A stretch of DNA of 64,000 nucleotides from Auanema rhodensis. Taxonomy: Eukaryota > Nematoda > Chromadorea > Rhabditida > Rhabditidae. The notes under the pieces are model-generated. The model did no database searches. It saw only the letters and a list, made by a program, of their open reading frames with translations, and had not been told where the DNA came from. Shown here one piece after another: positions 1 through 10,912 of the stretch (the first letter of the stretch is position 1; every line of letters starts with the position of its first letter). Both the position numbers and the translations under genes were made by a program. The stretch covers positions 186,001 through 250,000 of the forward strand of contig CAXKVF010000074.1 of assembly GCA_964057225.1 (NCBI GenBank). Reading direction: 5' to 3'.

Positions 1-54
1 ATTAGATTCCCCATGTCCATATTAGTCTAAAAACAAATTTTTATTGATATTGGT

Positions 55-69
55 TCATGGTAACCATGA
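55..69. other. Odd-length palindrome in the monomer (representative copy)
   Basis: tcatggt-a-accatga has 7-bp arms around a single central base and recurs in nearly every monomer. The outermost pair depends on position 55: copies with ggttc, gcttc or agttc keep it, copies with ggtgc or ggtac lose it and have 6-bp arms. A few monomers break an inner pair: T67A (accaagac) at m205, m266, m278, m286 and m298, and G68A (ccataac) at m142, m333 and m352. A role as a protein site or hairpin is possible but not shown. Confidence 0.85.
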
Positions 70-88
70 CTTTGAAATTTACGTGAAC

Positions 89-108
89 TTTAATTTATGC
101 TAATTAAA
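89..108. other. AT-rich inverted repeat, 7-bp arms (representative copy)
   Basis: tttaatt and aattaaa are separated by the 6-base spacer tatgct. The arms are near-constant across the window. The T91C variant (acttcaat) breaks one arm pair, T96A (attaatgc) changes only the spacer, and the ttatttaattg rearrangement in m86, m93 and m100 alters the right arm. Function unknown. Confidence 0.8.
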
Positions 109-142
109 TGTACACGTGATGTGCACTTGGTATGTAACTCGT

Positions 143-152
143 TTCACGTGAA
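143..152. other. Perfect 10-bp palindrome ttcacgtgaa with CACGTG core (representative copy)
   Basis: This self-complementary decamer holds a CACGTG core, the E-box/G-box type sequence bound by bHLH or bZIP proteins in eukaryotes. A second CACGTG lies at 113-118. Recurrent variants break the decamer: A146T in m10 and m145, C147G (ttcaggtg) in m86, m100, m206, m213, m221, m226, m267, m287, m299 and m306, and G150A (cgtaaaag) in many. Binding is not shown; such hexamers also arise by chance. Confidence 0.8.
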
Positions 153-352
153 AGATAAAGAGATGCGGTTTTCAAAATTAGATTCCCCATGTCCATATTA
201 GTCTAAAAACAAATTTTTATCGATATTGGTGCATGGTAACCATGACTTTGAAATTTACGTGAACTTCAATTTATGCTAATTAAATGTACACGTGATGTGC
301 ACTTGGTATGTAACTCGCTTCACGTGAAAGATGAAGAGATGCGGTTTTCAAA

Positions 353-3300
353 ATTAGATTCCCCATGTCCATATTAGTCTAAAAACAAATTTTTATTGAT
401 ATTGGTTCATGGTAACCATGACTTTGAAATTTACGTGAACTTTAATTAATGCTAATTAAATGTACACGTGATGTGCACTTGGTATGTAACTCGCTTCACG
501 TGAAAGATGAAGAGATGCGGTTTTCAAAATTAGATTCCCCATGTCCATATTAGTCTAAAAACAAATTTTTATTGATATTGGTTCATGGTAACCATGACTT
601 TGAAATTTACGTGAACTTTAATTTATGCTAATTAAATGTACACGTGATGTGCACTTGGTATGTAACTCGTTTCACGTGAAAGATAAAGAGATGCGGTTTT
701 CAAAATTAGATTCCCCATGTCCATATTAGTCTAAAAACAAATTTTTATTGATATTGGTACATGGTAACCATGACTTTGAAATTTACGTGAACTTTAATTT
801 ATGCTAATTAAATGTACACTTGATGTGCACTTGGTATGTAACTCGCTTCACGTGAAAGATAAAGAGATGCGGTTTTCAAAATTAGATTCCCCATGTCCAT
901 ATTAGTCTAAAAACAAATTTTTATTGATATTGGTTCATGGTAACCATGACTTTGAAATTTACGTGAACTTTAATTTATGCTAATTAAATGTACACGTGAT
1001 GTGCACTTGGTATGTAACTCGCTTCACGTGAAAGATAAAGAAATGCGGTTTTCAAAATTAGATTCCCCATGTCCATATTAGTCTAAAAACAAATTTTTAT
1101 TGATATTGGTGCATGGTAACCATGACTTTGAAATTTACGTGAACTTTAATTTATGCTAATTAAATGTACACGTGATGTGCACTTGGTATGTAACTCGCTT
1201 CACGTGAAAGATAAAGAGATGCGGTTTTCAAAATTAGATTTCCCATGTCCATATTAGTCTAAAAACAAATTTTTATTGTTATTAGTTCATGGTAACCATG
1301 ACTTTGAAATTTACGTGAACTTTAATTTATGCTAATTAAATGTACACGTGATGTGCACTTGGTATGTAACTCGCTTCACGTGAAAGATGAAGAGATGCGG
1401 TTTTCAAAATTAGATTCCCCATGTCCATATTAGTCTAAAAACAAATTTTTATTGATATTGGTTCATGGTAACCATGACTTTGAAATTTACGTGAACTTTA
1501 ATTTATGCTAATTAAATGTACACGTGATGTGCACTTGGTATGTAACTCGCTTCACGTGAAAGATGAAGAGATGCGGTTTTCAAAATTAGATTCCCCATGT
1601 CCATATTAGTCTAAAAACAAATTTTTATTGATATTGGTGCATGGTAACCATGACTTTGAAATTTACGTGAACTTTAATTTATGCTAATTAAATGTACACG
1701 TGATGTGCACTTGGTATGTAACTCGCTTCTCGTGAAAGATAAAGAGATGCGGTTTTCAAAATTAGATTCCCCATGTCCATATTAGTCTAAAAACAAATTT
1801 TTATTGATATTGGTTCATGGTAACCATGACTTTGAAATTTACGTGAACTTTAATTTATGCTAATTAAATGTACACGTGATGTGCACTTGGTATGTAACTC
1901 GCTTCACGTGAAAGATAAAGAGATGCGGTTTTCAAAATTAGATTCCCCATGTCCATATTAGTCTAAAAACAAATTTTTATTGATATTGGTGCATGGTAAC
2001 CATGACTTTGAAATTTACGTGAACTTTAATTTATGCTAATTAAATGTACACGTGATGTGCACTTGGTATGTAACTCGCTTCACGTGAAAGATGAAGAGAT
2101 GCGGTTTTCAAAATTAGATTCCCCATGTCCATATTAGTCTAAAAACAAATTTTTATTGATATTGGTGCATGGTAACCATGACTTTGAAATTTACGTGAAC
2201 TTTAATTTATGCTAATTAAATGTACACGTGATGTGCACTTGGTATGCAACTCGCTTCACGTGAAAGATAAAGAGATGCGGTTTTCAAAATTAGATTCCCC
2301 ATGTCCATATTAGTCTAAAAACAAATTTTTATTGATATTGGTGCATGGTAACCATGACTTTGAAATTTACGTGAACTTTAATTTATGCTAATTAAATGTA
2401 CACGTGATGTGCACTTGGTATGTAACTCGCTTCACGTGAAAGATGAAGAGATGCTGTTTTCAAAATTAGATTCCCCATGTCCATATTAGTCTAAAAACAA
2501 ATTTTTATTGATATTGGTGCATGGTAACCATGACTTTGAAATTTACGTGAACTTCAATTTATGCTAATTAAATGTACACGTGATGTGCACTTGGTATGTA
2601 ACTCGCTTCACGTGAAAGATGAAGAGATGCGGTTTTCAAAATTAGATTCCCCATGTCCATATTAGTCTAAAAACAAATTTTTATTGATATTGGTTCATGG
2701 TAACCATGACTTTGAAATTTACGTGAACTTTAATTAATGCTAATTAAATGTACACGTGATGTGCACTTGGTATGTAACTCGCTTCACGTGAAAGATGAAG
2801 AGATGCGGTTTTCAAAATTAGATTCCCCATGTCCATATTAGTCTAAAAACAAATTTTTATTGATATTGGTTCATGGTAACCATGACTTTGAAATTTACGT
2901 GAACTTTAATTTATGCTAATTAAATGTACACGTGATGTGCACTTGGTATGTAACTCGTTTCACGTGAAAGATAAAGAGATGCGGTTTTCAAAATTAGATT
3001 CCCCATGTCCATATTAGTCTAAAAACAAATTTTTATCGATATTGGTGCATGGTAACCATGACTTTGAAATTTACGTGAACTTCAATTTATGCTAATTAAA
3101 TGTACACGTGATGTGCACTTGGTATGTAACTCGCTTCACGTGAAAGATGAAGAGATGCGGTTTTCAAAATTAGATTCCCCATGTCCATATTAGTCTAAAA
3201 ACAAATTTTTATTGATATTGGTTCATGGTAACCATGACTTTGAAATTTACGTGAACTTTAATTAATGCTAATTAAATGTACACGTGATGTGCACTTGGTA

Positions 3301-6300
3301 TGTAACTCGCTTCACGTGAAAGATGAAGAGATGCGGTTTTCAAAATTAGATTCCCCATGTCCATATTAGTCTAAAAACAAATTTTTATTGATATTGGTTC
3401 ATGGTAACCATGACTTTGAAATTTACGTGAACTTTAATTTATGCTAATTAAATGTACACGTGATGTGCACTTGGTATGTAACTCGTTTCACGTGAAAGAT
3501 AAAGAGATGCGGTTTTCAAAATTAGATTCCCCATGTCCATATTAGTCTAAAAACAAATTTTTATTGATATTGGTACATGGTAACCATGACTTTGAAATTT
3601 ACGTGAACTTTAATTTATGCTAATTAAATGTACACTTGATGTGCACTTGGTATGTAACTCGCTTCACGTGAAAGATAAAGAGATGCGGTTTTCAAAATTA
3701 GATTCCCCATGTCCATATTAGTCTAAAAACAAATTTTTATTGATATTGGTTCATGGTAACCATGACTTTGAAATTTACGTGAACTTTAATTTATGCTAAT
3801 TAAATGTACACGTGATGTGCACTTGGTATGTAACTCGCTTCACGTGAAAGATAAAGAAATGCGGTTTTCAAAATTAGATTCCCCATGTCCATATTAGTCT
3901 AAAAACAAATTTTTATTGATATTGGTGCATGGTAACCATGACTTTGAAATTTACGTGAACTTTAATTTATGCTAATTAAATGTACACGTGATGTGCACTT
4001 GGTATGTAACTCGCTTCACGTGAAAGATAAAGAGATGCGGTTTTCAAAATTAGATTTCCCATGTCCATATTAGTCTAAAAACAAATTTTTATTGTTATTA
4101 GTTCATGGTAACCATGACTTTGAAATTTACGTGAACTTTAATTTATGCTAATTAAATGTACACGTGATGTGCACTTGGTATGTAACTCGCTTCACGTGAA
4201 AGATAAAGAGATGCGGTTTTCAAAATTAGATTCCCCATGTCCATATTAGTCTAAAAACAAATTTTTATTGATATTGGTGCATGGTAACCATGACTTTGAA
4301 ATTTACGTGAACTTTAATTTATGCTAATTAAATGTACACGTGATGTGCACTTGGTATGTAACTCGCTTCACGTGAAAGATGAAGAGATGCGGTTTTCAAA
4401 ATTAGATTCCCCATGTCCATATTAGTCTAAAAACAAATTTTTATTGATATTGGTGCATGGTAACCATGACTTTGAAATTTACGTGAACTTCAATTTATGC
4501 TAATTAAATGTACACGTGATGTGCACTTGGTATGTAACTCGCTTCACGTGAAAGATAAAGAGATGCGGTTTTCAAAATTAGATTCCCCATGTCCATATTA
4601 GTCTAAAAACAAATTTTTATTGATATTGGTTCATGGTAACCATGACTTTGAAATTTACGTGAACTTTAATTAATGCTAATTAAATGTACACGTGATGTGC
4701 ACTTGGTATGTAACTCGCTTCACGTGAAAGATGAAGAGATGCGGTTTTCAAAATTAGATTCCCCATGTCCATATTAGTCTAAAAACAAATTTTTATTGAT
4801 ATTGGTTCATGGTAACCATGACTTTGAAATTTACGTGAACTTTAATTTATGCTAATTAAATGTACACGTGATGTGCACTTGGTATGTAACTCGTTTCACG
4901 TGAAAGATAAAGAGATGCGGTTTTCAAAATTAGATTCCCCATGTCCATATTAGTCTAAAAACAAATTTTTATTGATATTGGTGCATGGTAACCATGACTT
5001 TGAAATTTACGTGAACTTTAATTTATGCTAATTAAATGTACACTTGATGTGCACTTGGTATGTAACTCGCTTCACGTGAAAGATAAAGAGATGCGGTTTT
5101 CAAAATTAGATTCCCCATGTCCATATTAGTCTAAAAACAAATTTTTATTGATATTGGTTCATGGTAACCATGACTTTGAAATTTACGTGAACTTTAATTT
5201 ATGCTAATTAAATGTACACGTGATGTGCACTTGGTATGTAACTCGCTTCACGTGAAAGATAAAGAAATGCGGTTTTCAAAATTAGATTCCCCATGTCCAT
5301 ATTAGTCTAAAAACAAATTTTTATTGATATTGGTGCATGGTAACCATGACTTTGAAATTTACGTGAACTTTAATTTATGCTAATTAAATGTACACGTGAT
5401 GTGCACTTGGTATGTAACTCGCTTCACGTGAAAGATAAAGAGATGCGGTTTTCAAAATTAGATTCCCCATGTCCATATTAGTCTAAAAACAAATTTTTAT
5501 TGATATTGGTTCATGGTAACCATGACTTTGAAATTTACGTGAACTTTAATTTATGCTAATTAAATGTACACGTGATGTGCACTTGGTTTGTAACTCGCTT
5601 CACGTGAAAGATAAAGAGATGCGGTTTTCAAAATTAGATTCCCCATGTCCATATTAGTCTAAAAACAAATTTTTATTGATATTGGTTCATGGTAACCATG
5701 ACTTTGAAATTTACGTGAACTTTAATTTATGCTAATTAAATGTACACGTGATGTGCACTTGGTATGTAACTCGCTTCACGTGAAAGATAAAGAGATGCGG
5801 TTTTCAAAATTAGATTCCCCATGTCCATATTAGTCTAAAAACAAATTTTTATTGATATTAGTTCATGGTAACCATGACTTTGAAATTTACGTGAACTTTA
5901 ATTTATGCTAATTAAATGTACACGTGATGTGCACTTGGTATGTAACTCGCTTCACGTGAAAGATAAAGAGATGCGGTTTTCAAAATTAGATTCCCCATGT
6001 CCATATTAGTCTAAAAACAAATTTTTATTGATATTGGTTCATGGTAACCATGACTTTGAAATTTACGTGAACTTTAATTTATGCTAATTAAATGTACACG
6101 TGATGTGCACTTGGTATGTAACTCGCTTCACGTGAAAGATAAAAAGATGCGGTTTTCAAAATTAGATTCCCCATGTCCATATTAGTCTAAAAACAAATTT
6201 TTATTGATATTAGTTCATGGTAACCATGACTTTGAAATTTACGTGAACTTTAATTTATGCTAATTAAATGTACACGTGATGTGCACTTGGTATGTAACTC

Positions 6301-7744
6301 GCTTCACGTGAAAGATAAAGAGATGCGGTTTTCAAAATTAGATTCCCCATGTCCATATTAGTCTAAAAACAAATTTTTATTGATATTGGTTCATGGTAAC
6401 CATGACTTTGAAATTTACGTGAACTTTAATTTATGCTAATTAAATGTACACGTGATGTGCACTTGGTATGTAACTCGCTTCACGTGAAAGATGAAGAGAT
6501 GCGGTTTTCAAAATTAGATTCCCCATGTCCATATTAGTCTAAAAACGAATTTTTATTGATATTGGTTCATGGTAACCATGACTTTGAAATTTACGTGAAC
6601 TTTAATTTATGCTAATTAAATGTACACGTGATGTGCACTTGGTATGTAACTCGCTTCACGTGAAAGATAAAGAGATGCGGTTTTCAAAATTAGATTCCCC
6701 ATGTCCATATTAGTCTAAAAACAAATTTTTATTGATATTGGTTCATGGTAACCATGACTTTGAATTTTACGTGAACTTTAATTTATGCTAATTAAATGTA
6801 CACGTGATGTGCACTTGGTATGTAACTCGCTTCACGTAAAAGATAAAGAGATGCGGTTTTCAAAATTAGATTCCCCATGTCCATATTAGTCTAAAAACAA
6901 ATTTTTATTGATATTGGTTCATGGTAACCATGACTTTGAAATTTACGTGAACTTTAATTAATGCTAATTAAATGTACACGTGATGTGCACTTGGTATGTA
7001 ACTCGCTTCACGTGAAAGATGAAGAGATGCGGTTTTCAAAATTAGATTCCCCATGTCCATATTAGTCTAAAAACAAATTTTTATTGATATTGGTTCATGG
7101 TAACCATGACTTTGAAATTTACGTGAACTTTAATTTATGCTAATTAAATGTACACGTGATGTGCACTTGGTATGTAACTCGTTTCACGTGAAAGATAAAG
7201 AGATGCGGTTTTCAAAATTAGATTCCCCATGTCCATATTAGTCTAAAAACAAATTTTTATTGATATTGGTGCATGGTAACCATGACTTTGAAATTTACGT
7301 GAACTTTAATTTATGCTAATTAAATGTACACTTGATGTGCACTTGGTATGTAACTCGCTTCACGTGAAAGATAAAGAGATGCGGTTTTCAAAATTAGATT
7401 CCCCATGTCCATATTAGTCTAAAAACAAATTTTTATTGATATTGGTTCATGGTAACCATGACTTTGAAATTTACGTGAACTTTAATTTATGCTAATTAAA
7501 TGTACACGTGATGTGCACTTGGTATGTAACTCGCTTCACGTGAAAGATAAAGAAATGCGGTTTTCAAAATTAGATTCCCCATGTCCATATTAGTCTAAAA
7601 ACAAATTTTTATTGATATTGGTGCATGGTAACCATGACTTTGAAATTTACGTGAACTTTAATTTATGCTAATTAAATGTACACGTGATGTGCACTTGGTA
7701 TGTAACTCGCTTCACGTGAAAGATAAAGAGATGCGGTTTTCAAA
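353..7744 (+). repeat. Five-monomer cassette, four copies
   Basis: The ordered series T96A (attaatgc), C142T (ctcgtttc), G116T (cacttgatg), G162A (aaagaaatg), ggtgc occurs at 353-1232, 3169-4048, 4577-5456 and 6865-7744. It occurs again at 26404-27283 and 27812-28691. Starts within the first group are 16, 8 and 13 monomers apart, so the cassette is older than the larger units around it. The G116T monomer carries ggtac in the copies at 705, 3521 and 26756 and ggtgc in the others, dividing the cassettes into two lineages. Confidence 0.88.
2465..3520 (+). repeat. 3-monomer (528-bp) local tandem duplication
   Basis: m15-m17 (2465-2992) and m18-m20 (2993-3520) both run ggtgc with T91C and gatgaag, then T96A with gatgaag, then C142T. 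They differ by T45C in m18. The related block at 25348-31683 has only one copy of this triplet, between 26228 and 26755. The triplet was therefore gained here or lost there as exactly three monomers. Confidence 0.85.
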
Positions 7745-7920
7745 ATTAGATTCCCCATGTCCATATTAGTCTAAAAACAAATTTTTATTGATATTAGTTC
7801 ATGGTAACCATGACTTTGAAATTTACGTGAACTTTAATTTATGCTAATTAAATGTACACGTGATGTGCACTTGGTATGTAACTCGCTTCACGTGAAAGAT
7901 AAAGAGATGCGGTTTTCAAA

Positions 7921-10032
7921 ATTAGATTCCCCATGTCCATATTAGTCTAAAAACAAATTTTTATTGATATTGGTTCATGGTAACCATGACTTTGAAATTT
8001 ACGTGAACTTTAATTTATGCTAATTAAATGTACACGTGATGTGCACTTGGTATGTAACTCGCTTCACGTGAAAGATAAAAAGATGCGGTTTTCAAAATTA
8101 GATTCCCCATGTCCATATTAGTCTAAAAACAAATTTTTATTGATATTAGTTCATGGTAACCATGACTTTGAAATTTACGTGAACTTTAATTTATGCTAAT
8201 TAAATGTACACGTGATGTGCACTTGGTATGTAACTCGCTTCACGTGAAAGATAAAGAGATGCGGTTTTCAAAATTAGATTCCCCATGTCCATATTAGTCT
8301 AAAAACAAATTTTTATTGATATTGGTTCATGGTAACCATGACTTTGAAATTTACGTGAACTTTAATTTATGCTAATTAAATGTACACGTGATGTGCACTT
8401 GGTATGTAACTCGCTTCACGTGAAAGATAAAGAGATGCGGTTTTCAAAATTAGATTCCCCATGTCCATATTAGTCTAAAAACAAATTTTTATTGATATTG
8501 GTTCATGGTAACCATGACTTTGAAATTTACGTGAACTTTAATTTATGCTAATTAAATGTACACGTGATGTGCACTTGGTATGTAACTCGCTTCACGTAAA
8601 AGAAAAAGAGATGCGGTTTTCAAAATTAGATTCCCCATGTCCATATTAGTCTAAAAACAAATTTTTATTGATATTGGTTCATGGTAACCATGACTTTGAA
8701 ATTTACGTGAACTTTAATTTATGCTAATTAAATGTACACGTGATGTGCACTTGGTATGTAACTCGCTTCACGTGAAAGATAAAGAGATGCGGTTTTCAAA
8801 ATTAGATTCCCCATGTCCATATTAGTCTAAAAACAAATTTTTATTGATATTGGTTCATGGTAACCATGACTTTGAAATTTACGTGAACTTTAATTTATGC
8901 TAATTAAATGTACACGTGATGTGCACTTGGTATGTAACTCGCTTCACGTGAAAGAAAAAGAGATGCGGTTTTCAAAATTAGATTCCCCATGTCCATATTA
9001 GTCTAAAAACAAATTTTTATTGATATTGGTTCATGGTAACCATGACTTTGAAATTTATGTGAACTTTAATTTATGCTAATTAAATGTACACGTGATGTGC
9101 ACTTGGTATGTAACTCGCTTCACGTGAAAGAAAAAGAGATGCGGTTTTCAAAATTAGATTCCCCATGTCCATATTAGTCTAAAAACAAATTTTTATTGAT
9201 ATTGGTTCATGGTAACCATGACTTTGAAATTTACGTGAACTTTAATTTATGCTAATTAAATGTACACGTGATGTGCACTTGGTATGTAACTCGCTTCACG
9301 TGAAAGATAAAGAGATGCGGTTTTCAAAATTAGATTCCCCATGTCCATATTAGTCTAAAAACAAATTTTTATTGATATTGGTGCATGGTAACCATGACTT
9401 TGAAATTTACGTGAACTTTAATTTATGCTAATTAAATGTACACGTGATGTGCACTTGGTATGTAACTCGCTTCACGTGAAAGATGAAGAGATGCGGTTTT
9501 CAAAATTAGATTCCCCATGTCCATATTAGTCTAAAAACGAATTTTTATTGATATTGGTTCATGGTAACCATGACTTTGAAATTTACGTGAACTTTAATTT
9601 ATGCTAATTAAATGTACACGTGATGTGCACTTGGTATGTAACTCGCTTCACGTGAAAGATAAAGAGATGCGGTTTTCAAAATTAGATTCCCCATGTCCAT
9701 ATTAGTCTAAAAACAAATTTTTATTGATATTGGTTCATGGTAACCATGACTTTGAATTTTACGTGAACTTTAATTTATGCTAATTAAATGTACACGTGAT
9801 GTGCACTTGGTATGTAACTCGCTTCACGTAAAAGATAAAGAGATGCGGTTTTCAAAATTAGATTCCCCATGTCCATATTAGTCTAAAAACAAATTTTTAT
9901 TGATATTGCTTCATGGTAACCATGACTTTGAAATTTACGTGAACTTTAATTTATGCTAATTAAATGTACACGTGATGTGCACTTGGTATGTAACTCGCTT
10001 CACGTGAAAGATGAAGAGATGCGGTTTTCAAA
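7921..10032 (+). repeat. 17-monomer HOR, first copy of the shared 12-monomer core
   Basis: m46-m57 match m63-m74 at 2992 bp (17 x 176). The shared order is G160A; agttc; plain; G150A with gaaaaag; plain; gaaaaag; C82T with gaaaaag; plain; ggtgc with gatgaag; A35G; A77T with G150A; gcttc with gatgaag. The rare A35G (aaaacgaat) sits at 9538 and 12530, and also at 6546, a further 2992 bp to the left, where m38-m39 preserve a fragment of an earlier copy. Confidence 0.88.
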
Positions 10033-10912
10033 ATTAGATTCCCCATGTCCATATTAGTCTAAAAACAAATTTTTATTGATATTGGTTCATGGTAACCATG
10101 ACTTTGAAATTTACGTGAACTTTAATTTATGCTAATTAAATGTACACGTGATGTGCACTTGGTATGTAACTCGCTTCACGTGAAAGATAAAGAGATGCGG
10201 TTTTCAAAATTAGATTCCCCATGTCCATATTAGTCTAAAAACAAATTTTTATTGATATTGGTTCATGGTAACCATGACTTTGAAATTTACGTGAACTTTA
10301 ATTTATGCTAATTAAATGTACACGTGATGTGCACTTGGTATGTAACTCGCTTCACGTGAAAGAAAAAGAGATGCGGTTTTCAAAATTAGATTCCCCATGT
10401 CCATATTAGTCTAAAAACAAATTTTTATTGATATTGGTTCATGGTAACCATGACTTTGAAATTTATGTGAACTTTAATTTATGCTAATTAAATGTACACG
10501 TGATGTGCACTTGGTATGTAACTCGCTTCACGTGAAAGAAAAAGAGATGCGGTTTTCAAAATTAGATTCCCCATGTCCATATTAGTCTAAAAACAAATTT
10601 TTATTGATATTGGTTCATGGTAACCATGACTTTGAAATTTACGTGAACTTTAATTTATGCTAATTAAATGTACACGTGATGTGCACTTGGTATGTAACTC
10701 GCTTCACGTGAAAGATAAAGAGATGCGGTTTTCAAAATTAGATTCCCCATGTCCATATTAGTCTAAAAACAAATTTTTATTGATATTGGTGCATGGTAAC
10801 CATGACTTTGAAATTTACGTGAACTTTAATTTATGCTAATTAAATGTACACGTGATGTGCACTTGGTATGTAACTCGCTTCACGTGAAAGATAAAGAGAT
10901 GCGGTTTTCAAA

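Larger units (their letters stand above)
1..176 (+). repeat. Reference monomer (m1), landmarks of the 176-bp unit
   Basis: Using attag as monomer position 1, the landmarks are: ccccatgtcc at 9-18; an A5 tract at 29-33 followed by AAATTTTT at 35-42; the variable pentamer ggttc at 52-56; an odd palindrome at 55-69; gaaattt at 74-80; ACGTGA at 81-86, 114-119 and 146-151; an AT-rich inverted repeat at 89-108; gtgcac at 121-126; the perfect palindrome ttcacgtgaa at 143-152; gcgg at 165-168; ttttcaaaa at 169-177. There are five CpG sites per consensus unit, four of them in the right-hand 65 bp, which would be the methylation targets if the host methylates CpG. This copy carries the C142T variant (ctcgtttc), so it is not the pure consensus. 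Confidence 0.95.
1..4224 (+). repeat. 8-monomer block repeated at a 16-monomer (2816-bp) offset
   Basis: m1-m8 (1-1408) match m17-m24 (2817-4224) in order. The shared series is: C142T; T45C with ggtgc and T91C; T96A; C142T; ggtac with G116T; G162A; ggtgc; and C9T with gttattagttc. The singular variants T45C (221 and 3037) and A47T lie exactly 2816 bp apart. I see one difference, gatgaag in m8 against gataaag in m24. m9-m16 and m25-m32 do not match, so this is a partial HOR. The window edge hides how far it extends to the left. Confidence 0.9.
1585..10384 (+). repeat. 50-monomer block, left paralogue of 25348-31683
   Basis: m10-m59 correspond in order to m145-m180. The anchors are A146T (1730 and 25493), T135C (tatgcaac) in m13 and m148, both long cassettes, A132T (ggtttgtaac) in m32 and m164, and the cgtaaaagaaaaag monomer m49/m170 through A35G in m55/m176. 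The offset falls from 135 to 132 to 121 monomers, so this copy holds 3 extra monomers near 2465-3520 and 11 extra around 6337-8272. Correspondence ends after m59, since m60 has C82T and m181 does not. Confidence 0.85.

Noticed and set aside
89-108. Transcription terminator or hairpin RNA
   Set aside because: The arms are only 7 bp and entirely A/T, and no transcript or gene is in sight, so a terminator call has no support.
143-152. CACGTG as a functional G-box promoter element
   Set aside because: It recurs hundreds of times without a gene nearby, so a promoter role for each copy is not supported. It is listed only as a palindrome.
1-1408. Rolling-circle or telomere-associated repeat
   Set aside because: No short G-rich telomere motif and no change of sequence class appears anywhere in the window.
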